This document shows, piece after piece, positions 7,662-12,239 of a stretch of 12,239 bases of DNA. Source of the DNA: Gammaproteobacteria bacterium (GTDB lineage: Bacteria > Pseudomonadota > Gammaproteobacteria > J113); the NCBI GenBank assembly GCA_003694425.1, contig RFJX01000078.1, forward strand, positions 1 to 12,239, in the 5' to 3' direction. The notes below the pieces were generated by a model that had not been told where the DNA came from, did not search any database, and saw only the letters and a list, made by a program, of their open reading frames with translations. Numbering within the stretch: position 1 is the first letter of the stretch; each line of letters opens with the position of its first letter. A program made the translations under genes and the position numbers.

Positions 7662-8342
7662 TCAACGAGGGCCGAACAGGGCGGTGCCGATGCGGACCAG
7701 GGTGGCGCCCTCGGCGATGGCGGCCTCCAGGTCGGAGGAGGTGCCCATGGAGAGGGTATCGAGATCGAAGCCTTCGCGGTTGAGCGCCTCCAGGGCCTCG
7801 CGCAGGCGGGCGAAGGGCTCTCGCTGGCGCCGCGGGTCGGGCTCAGGGGCCGGCAGGGCCATCAGGCCCCGCAACCGCAGCCGCGGGAGGGCGGCCACCT
7901 CGCGGGCCAGCGCCGGCAGTTCGGCGAGGGCGACCCCGGCCTTGGTCGCCTCGCCGCTGATGTTGACCTGGATGCAGACCTGCAGCGGCTCGAGCTCCGG
8001 GGGGCGCTGTTCACTGAGCCGGCGGGCAATCCGCAACCGGTCCAGGCTGTGCAGCCAGTGGAAACGGGTGGCGACGGGGCGGGTCTTGTTGGACTGGACC
8101 GGGCCGATGAAGTGCCATTCCAGCCCGGGCGCGGTAAGGGCCTCGACCTTCTCCAGCGCCTCCTGCAGGTAGTTCTCGCCGAAACGGCGCTGTCCGGCCG
8201 CGGCCAGTGCCGCCAGCGCGGTCGCGGGGCGGGTCTTGCCAACCGCCACCAGTCCGATGGTGCCGGGGTCCCGGCCCGCCCCGAGGGCGGCCCGGCGGAT
8301 CCGTTCCCGCACCTGTTGCAGGCGTTCGGCCGGTTCGTTCAT
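7662..8342 (-). CDS. yggS: YggS/PLPBP family pyridoxal 5'-phosphate homeostasis protein
   Basis: This cytoplasmic protein binds PLP and helps balance vitamin B6 vitamers and linked amino-acid metabolism; no catalytic reaction is known. The 226-aa product has the alanine-racemase-like barrel motifs. Lys36 in VGKTRP is the PLP Schiff-base lysine, followed by FGENYLQEAL (54-63), WHFIGPVQSNK (76-86), VNISGEATKAG (126-136), MGTSSDLEAAI (199-209) and RIGTALFG (217-224) for phosphate binding. The ATG at 8342 gives the family N-terminus, although no good Shine-Dalgarno precedes it. It is divergent from pilT and upstream of proC, the conserved yggS-proC neighbourhood, but the usual tight spacing to proC is broken by the repeat element. 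Confidence 0.95.
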   Translation of the reverse strand: MNEPAERLQQVRERIRRAALGAGRDPGTIGLVAVGKTRPATALAALAAAGQRRFGENYLQEALEKVEALTAPGLEWHFIGPVQSNKTRPVATRFHWLHSLDRLRIARRLSEQRPPELEPLQVCIQVNISGEATKAGVALAELPALAREVAALPRLRLRGLMALPAPEPDPRRQREPFARLREALEALNREGFDLDTLSMGTSSDLEAAIAEGATLVRIGTALFGPR

Positions 8343-8434
8343 GCTATGGCTTGTGGACTATACTTGCTCAACACACCATCATCATCCGCAACAGTCGGCC
8401 CCCTCGGCCGGGAATTATACCGGGAGCAAAGAGA
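8343..8434. promoter_or_regulatory. Divergent yggS / pilT control region
   Basis: The 92-nt spacer separates two divergent start codons. On the + strand TATACT (8359-8364) is a good -10-like hexamer, about 70 nt ahead of pilT, but the -35 is poor. On the minus strand TATAAT (8414-8419) is a perfect -10 hexamer for yggS, again without a recognisable -35. CCGG tetramers at 8408-8411 and 8420-8423 flank that TATAAT. GGAG (8423-8426) is the pilT ribosome site. Which hexamers are used cannot be decided from the sequence. Confidence 0.4.
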
Positions 8435-9469
8435 ATGGATATTGGTGAGCTGCTGGCCTTCAGCGTGAAGAACGGCGCATCCGACCTCCACCTGTCGGCA
8501 GGCCTTCCCCCCATGATCCGGGTGGACGGTGATGTCCGCCGCATCAATGTCCCGGCGCTGGAGCACAAGGACGTGCACGACATGGTGTACGACATCATGA
8601 ACGACAAGCAGCGCAAGGACTACGAAGAATACCTGGAGACCGACTTCTCGTTCGAGATCCCGGGACTGGCCCGCTTCCGCGTCAACGCCTTCAACCAGAA
8701 CCGCGGCGCCGGGGCGGTGTTCCGCACCATCCCCTCCAAGATCCTCACCCTGGAGGACCTGAAGTGCCCGCCCATCTTCAAGGACATCTCCGACTATCCC
8801 CGTGGCGTGGTGCTGGTCACGGGACCGACGGGATCGGGCAAGTCCACCACCCTGGCGGCGATGATCAACCACAAGAACGAGACCGAGTACGGCCACATCC
8901 TCACCATCGAGGACCCGATCGAGTTCGTCCACGAGTCCAAGAAGTGCCTGATCAACCAGCGCGAGGTGCATCGTGACACCCTCGGCTTCAACGAGGCGCT
9001 GCGCTCGGCCCTGCGCGAGGACCCGGACGTGATCCTGGTCGGTGAGATGCGAGATCTCGAGACCATCCGCCTGGCCCTGACCGCGGCCGAAACCGGCCAT
9101 CTGGTCTTCGGCACCCTCCACACCAGCTCCGCGGCCAAGACCATCGACCGTATCGTCGACGTATTCCCGGCGGCGGAGAAGGACATGATCAGGGCCATGC
9201 TCTCCGAGTCGCTGCGGGCGGTCATCTCCCAGACCCTGCTGAAGAAGGTGGGGGGCGGCCGGGTGGCGGCGCACGAGATCATGATCGGCACCCCCGCCAT
9301 CCGCAACCTGATCCGCGAGAACAAGGTGGCGCAGATGTACTCGGCGATCCAGACCGGCCAGCAGTTCGGCATGCAGACCCTGGATCAGAATCTCCATGAA
9401 CTGCTCAATCAGGGTGTCATCACCCGCCAGGAGGCGAGGCTCAAGGCGGCGAACAAGGACGCCTTCTGA
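8435..9469 (+). CDS. pilT: Type IV pilus retraction ATPase PilT
   Basis: PilT is the hexameric cytoplasmic motor that depolymerises type IVa pili, driving twitching motility, surface sensing and DNA uptake. The 344-aa length equals that of the Pseudomonas protein and the key residues fall at the same numbers: Walker A GPTGSGKST (130-138, Lys136), Asp box TIEDPIE (157-163), Walker B DVILVGEMRD with Glu204, and His box histidines 222 and 229. The C-terminal AIRNLIRE motif (288-295), specific to PilT and needed for retraction, is intact. The ATG has GGAG 8 nt upstream; the frame continues further upstream only through the antisense of yggS. pilU follows after 47 nt. Confidence 0.98.
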   Translation: MDIGELLAFSVKNGASDLHLSAGLPPMIRVDGDVRRINVPALEHKDVHDMVYDIMNDKQRKDYEEYLETDFSFEIPGLARFRVNAFNQNRGAGAVFRTIPSKILTLEDLKCPPIFKDISDYPRGVVLVTGPTGSGKSTTLAAMINHKNETEYGHILTIEDPIEFVHESKKCLINQREVHRDTLGFNEALRSALREDPDVILVGEMRDLETIRLALTAAETGHLVFGTLHTSSAAKTIDRIVDVFPAAEKDMIRAMLSESLRAVISQTLLKKVGGGRVAAHEIMIGTPAIRNLIRENKVAQMYSAIQTGQQFGMQTLDQNLHELLNQGVITRQEARLKAANKDAF

Positions 9470-9516
9470 TGGAGACGGCATGAAGACGGACACGAACGAA
9501 TGAGGTGACTTGAGGC

Positions 9517-10683
9517 ATGGAACGTGAACAGGCAATCAAGTACATGCGCGACCTGCTCAAGCTCATGGTCGAGAAGAAGAGCTCCGACCTGTTCATCACG
9601 GTCGATTTCCCTCCGGCGATCAAGATCGACGGCAAGGTGACCCCGGTCTCCAAGACCAAGCTGACCCCGGAGAACACCAAGGCGCTGACCTACGCGATCA
9701 TGAACGATCGCAACCTGAAGGAGTTCGAGGCGACCAAGGAGTGCAACTTCGCCATCGCCCCGGCCGGCATCGGCCGGTTCCGCGTCAACGCCTTCATCCA
9801 GCAGGGCAACACGGGCATGGTCCTGCGCACCATCGAGACCAAGGTGCCGACCCTCGACGAACTCGGCCTGCCGGAAGTGATGAAGGAGATCGCGATGACC
9901 AAGCGCGGCCTGGTGATCATGGTCGGCGGCACCGGTTCGGGCAAGTCCACCTCGCTGGCGGCCATGATCAACCACCGCAACGAGAACTCCTTCGGCCACA
10001 TCATCACCATCGAGGACCCGATCGAATACGTCCACACCCACAAGAACTGCGTCATCACCCAGCGCGAGGTGGGGGTGGATACCGACAACTGGGAGATCGC
10101 CCTCAAGAACACCCTGCGCCAGGCCCCGGACGTCATCCTGCTGGGCGAAATCCGCGACCGCGAGACCATGGAGTTCGGCATCACCTTCGCCGAGACCGGC
10201 CACCTGGCCATGGCCACCCTGCACGCCAACAGCGCCAACCAGGCGCTGGACCGGATCATCAACTTCTTCCCCGAGGAGCGGCGCCCGCAGTTGCTGATGG
10301 ACCTCTCGCTCAATCTGAAGGCGGTGATCTCGCAGCGCCTGCTGAAGAAGAAGAACGCCCCCGGCCGGGTCGCGGCGATCGAGATCATGCTCAACTCCCC
10401 GCTCATCGCCGACCTCATCGAGAAGGGCGAGGTGCACGAGATCAAGCAGATCATGGCCAAGTCCAACGAGCTGGGCATGAAGACCTTCGACCAGGCCCTG
10501 TTCGACCTCTACGAGGCGGACCTCATCACCTACGAGGACGCCCTGCGCAACGCCGACTCGATGAACGAGCTCAGGCTGCGGATCAAGCTCGAGGGCAAGG
10601 GGGCCAAGGAGGCCGACAAGCTGGCCGGGCTGGACCACCTGAGCCTGGAGGAAGACGAGAAGGAGAGCGGGCTGCTGCGCTGA
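9517..10683 (+). CDS. pilU: PilT-dependent retraction ATPase PilU
   Basis: PilU is the accessory motor of type IVa pilus retraction; in studied species it adds force but works only together with PilT. The 388-aa product has an N-terminal domain starting YMRDLLKLMVEKKSSDLFIT, Walker A GGTGSGKST (137-145, Lys143), Asp box TIEDPIE (164-170), Walker B DVILLGEIRD with Glu211 and His box residues His229 and His236. In place of the PilT AIRNLIRE motif it reads LIADLIEKGE (296-305), as PilU proteins do. The last 30 residues (KEADKLAGLDHLSLEEDEKE region) form a charged acidic tail that the third ATPase lacks. GAGGTG at 9502-9507 is a plausible ribosome site. It is probably cotranscribed with pilT. Confidence 0.96.
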   Translation: MEREQAIKYMRDLLKLMVEKKSSDLFITVDFPPAIKIDGKVTPVSKTKLTPENTKALTYAIMNDRNLKEFEATKECNFAIAPAGIGRFRVNAFIQQGNTGMVLRTIETKVPTLDELGLPEVMKEIAMTKRGLVIMVGGTGSGKSTSLAAMINHRNENSFGHIITIEDPIEYVHTHKNCVITQREVGVDTDNWEIALKNTLRQAPDVILLGEIRDRETMEFGITFAETGHLAMATLHANSANQALDRIINFFPEERRPQLLMDLSLNLKAVISQRLLKKKNAPGRVAAIEIMLNSPLIADLIEKGEVHEIKQIMAKSNELGMKTFDQALFDLYEADLITYEDALRNADSMNELRLRIKLEGKGAKEADKLAGLDHLSLEEDEKESGLLR

Positions 10684-10686
10684 GAT

Positions 10687-10707
10687 GGAGGGCCGCCTCC
10701 AGCGGCC
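10687..10707 (+). other. Two mutually exclusive hairpins between pilU and the third ATPase gene
   Basis: GGCCGC (10691-10696) and GCGGCC (10702-10707) form a perfect 6-bp stem with a CTCCA loop. GGAGG (10687-10691) can instead pair with CCTCC (10696-10700) around GCCG. The two structures share bases and cannot coexist. They begin 3 nt after the pilU stop, with no T-run, so they are not a standard terminator. mRNA processing, decay protection or partial attenuation are possible. Confidence 0.45.
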
Positions 10708-10737
10708 ACCGGAACCGGGACACGCTGAAAAACGAAC

Positions 10738-11796
10738 ATGGACATCACACCCTATCTGAAGCTGCTGGTAGAGAAGAAGGGCTCCGACCTCTTCTTCACC
10801 AGCGGTTCCCCCGTCAAGATCAAGATCGAGGGCAAGGTAAGCTCGGTAGGCAAGACCGCGCTCACCGGCGAGATCACCCGGGCCGCCGCCTACGGGATCA
10901 TGAACGACGACCAGATCCGGCACTACGAGGAGAACTGGGAGGCGGACTTCGCCATCGCCCTTCCGGACGGCAGCGCCCGCTTCCGGGTCAACGTCTTCCG
11001 TCAGCGGGGCGAGGTGGCGATGGTCCTGCGGCTGATCCCGACCCGCATCCCCCAGGTCGAGGAGCTGGGGCTGCCCGAGGTGCTCAAGGACCTGGTGATG
11101 CACAAGCGGGGGCTCATCCTGATGGTGGGCGCCACCGGTTCCGGCAAGTCCACCACCCTGGCGGCGATGATCCAGCACCGCAACGCCAGCATGGCGGGTC
11201 ACATCCTCACCATCGAGGACCCGATCGAGTTCTCCCACCCCAACATCCGCTCCATCGTCAATCAGCGCGAGGTGGGGGTGGACACCCGCTCCTACCGGAA
11301 CGCCCTGCGCGCCGCCATGCGCGAGGCCCCGGACGTGATCCTGATCGGCGAGATCCGGGACCGGGAGACCATGGAGGCGGCCCTTGAGCTGTGCAACACC
11401 GGCCACCTGTGCCTGTCCACCATGCACGCCAACAACGCCAACCAGGCGATGGAGCGGGTGATCAACCTGTTCCCGCAGAACCTGCACAAGCAGCTGTTCA
11501 TGGACCTGGCGCTGAACATCCGCTCGGTCATCTCCCAGCGCCTGGTCACCGCCATCAACGACAAGCGCTGCGCCGCGGTGGAGGTCATGATCAACACCCC
11601 CCATATCGCCGATCTGATCCACAAGGGCGAGATCGGCTCCATCAAGGAGGCGATGGAGAGCAGCGGCGCGGCCGGGATGCAGACCTTCGACACGGCGCTC
11701 TACAACCTCTACAAGGAGGGGCGCATCGACCTCGAGGAGGCGCTCAACAACGCCGACTCCAGGACCAACCTGGAGGCCAAGATCAACTTCGGCTGA
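10738..11796 (+). CDS. Third PilT/PilU-family type IV pilus ATPase (PilU-like)
   Basis: The 352-aa protein is a second PilU-like motor directly after pilU. Catalytic motifs are complete: Walker A GATGSGKST (131-139, Lys137), Asp box TIEDPIE (158-164), Walker B DVILIGEIRD with Glu205, and His box histidines 223 and 230. It matches PilU in EVGVDT, APDVIL-GEIRDRETME, HAN-ANQA-(D/E)R(I/V)IN and IADLI-KGE (replacing AIRNLIRE), and ends SRTNLEAKINFG without the acidic PilU tail. The N-terminus MDITPYLKLLVEKKGSDLFF is also PilU-like. Distinct features are LELCNTGHLCLSTMHANNA and extra cysteines. The gene starts 54 nt after pilU with no good Shine-Dalgarno before the ATG, so expression may be low or coupled. 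A role as a specialised or conditional retraction motor is inferred. Confidence 0.93.
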   Translation: MDITPYLKLLVEKKGSDLFFTSGSPVKIKIEGKVSSVGKTALTGEITRAAAYGIMNDDQIRHYEENWEADFAIALPDGSARFRVNVFRQRGEVAMVLRLIPTRIPQVEELGLPEVLKDLVMHKRGLILMVGATGSGKSTTLAAMIQHRNASMAGHILTIEDPIEFSHPNIRSIVNQREVGVDTRSYRNALRAAMREAPDVILIGEIRDRETMEAALELCNTGHLCLSTMHANNANQAMERVINLFPQNLHKQLFMDLALNIRSVISQRLVTAINDKRCAAVEVMINTPHIADLIHKGEIGSIKEAMESSGAAGMQTFDTALYNLYKEGRIDLEEALNNADSRTNLEAKINFG

Positions 11797-12239
11797 AGAC
11801 CACTTCGGCGGCCTCGAACACCGGGCCGTCGACGCAGACCCGCTTCATTGCCACCGCCTCCCCCTGCCGGATCGGCACCGCGCAGCCGGCGCAGCCGCCG
11901 ACCGCGCAGGCCATGTACTCCTCCAGCGAGAGCTGGCAGGGCAGGCCGAATTCCGCCGCCAGCTCCTGGACCGCCCGGAGCATGGGCGTCGGGCCGCAGG
12001 CGAAGACCTCGACTTCGGAGGGATCCTCCAGCGTCGCCAGCCAGTCCCGGGCCAGATCGGTGACGAACCCCGGATGGCAGCCCGGCTGTCCGGCGGCGCT
12101 GGCCAGGCGGGTGGGGATCCCCAGTTCCTCCAGCAGCGGCATCCCGGCGATCACGCCATCGGGCAGCCCCTCGACGAGGAAGGCGGAAGGGCGCGGGGTG
12201 AAGGGGAAGGGGACCTCCGAGCCCATGATGGCGAAGGGA
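11783..12239 (-). CDS. pyrK: Dihydroorotate dehydrogenase electron-transfer subunit, PyrK type (partial, C-terminal part)
   Basis: The visible 151 codons run off the right edge, so the FAD-binding N-terminal part is missing. PyrK is an FAD and [2Fe-2S] protein that passes electrons from the class 1B dihydroorotate dehydrogenase PyrDB to NAD+. Seen here are MGSEVPFPFTPRPSAFLVEG, a nucleotide-binding stretch EVFACGPTPMLRAV (with Cys-Gly-Pro), and the cluster motif C-x4-C-x2-C-x15-C (ACAVGGCAGCAV then RVCVDGPVF). The order NAD-binding domain then cluster is that of the PyrK/ferredoxin-reductase group. Related iron-sulfur flavoprotein subunits (for example sulfide- or glutamate-synthase-associated reductases) are alternatives. 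The gene is convergent with the third pilus ATPase gene and their 3' ends overlap by 14 nt. Confidence 0.82.
   Translation of the reverse strand, partial: PFAIMGSEVPFPFTPRPSAFLVEGLPDGVIAGMPLLEELGIPTRLASAAGQPGCHPGFVTDLARDWLATLEDPSEVEVFACGPTPMLRAVQELAAEFGLPCQLSLEEYMACAVGGCAGCAVPIRQGEAVAMKRVCVDGPVFEAAEVVFSRS

Noticed and set aside
8347..8367. A sigma-54-like promoter (TGG...TTGC) upstream of pilT
   Set aside because: The GG and GC elements are separated by 9 nt instead of the required 10, and the flanking consensus bases are poor.
9480..9503. A seven-codon open frame (MKTDTNE) between pilT and pilU as a leader peptide
   Set aside because: It is very short, with no ribosome site of note and no attenuator structure or run of regulatory codons.
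9741..11387. A 548-codon plus-strand frame overlapping pilU and the third ATPase gene
   Set aside because: It is an out-of-frame reading of both ATPase genes, with arginine-, glycine- and proline-rich low-complexity sequence. It also crosses the gap between two independently supported genes.
9409..11622. A 737-codon open frame on the minus strand running beneath pilU and the third ATPase gene
   Set aside because: It is exactly antisense to two clearly coding genes in a high-GC genome, where the codon bias of the real genes removes stops on the other strand. Its translation is rich in D, H, L, V and G, has no domain resemblance and no ribosome site.

Overview
This is a GC-rich, densely coded chromosomal window from a gammaproteobacterium. 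The evidence is a set of gammaproteobacterial housekeeping genes in familiar company: algC-argB, slmA, a pyrE / exonuclease III-Crc divergent pair, yggS-proC-yggT-yggU, and pilT-pilU. A Chromatiales/Ectothiorhodospiraceae-like or related sulfur-oxidising lineage would fit, but genus cannot be read from the sequence. No phage, insertion sequence, CRISPR array, tRNA or rRNA was seen. Nearly everything is core metabolism and cell biology.

Layout. Positions 1-2002 (+) hold the 3' end of algC (phosphomannomutase/phosphoglucomutase), then argB (acetylglutamate kinase), then slmA (nucleoid occlusion factor), close enough to be one transcript. Convergent to slmA is an exported coiled-coil protein of unnamed function (2015-2659, -). 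Divergent from that is a TauE/SafE-type membrane permease (2770-3519, +), whose end overlaps the end of pyrE (3500-4159, -). Divergent from pyrE is an exonuclease III family protein (4225-5046, +), in the position and with the sequence character of Pseudomonas Crc but with its nuclease residues intact. It ends inside the end of a DUF4426 exported protein gene (5036-5470, -). A leftward block follows: yggU (DUF167), yggT and proC with overlapping start/stop codons, then yggS (PLP homeostasis) upstream of proC behind a 310-nt gap. That gap contains a 228-nt element bounded by inverted CACGGAGG-type repeats. Divergent from yggS run pilT, pilU and a third PilU-like ATPase gene (8435-11796, +). The last gene overlaps the 3' end of a partial pyrK-type iron-sulfur flavoprotein gene (11783-12239, -).

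How the genes work together. The right half is the widely conserved yggS/proC/yggT versus pilT/pilU neighbourhood, apparently without the metX-metW pair often found next to DUF4426. Three tandem retraction-type ATPases, all with complete catalytic motifs, suggest an elaborated type IVa pilus retraction module. Two pyrimidine genes (pyrE, pyrK) and two amino-acid genes (argB, proC) are scattered among them. Three of the four convergent gene pairs overlap at their 3' ends and the fourth is 12 nt apart, so there is no room for ordinary terminators there.

The most interesting points are the third pilus ATPase and its possible mosaic origin, the inverted-repeat element upstream of proC, and the Crc-like protein that keeps nuclease residues. 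I see no clearly new biological system; the three-ATPase cluster is the best candidate for undescribed function.
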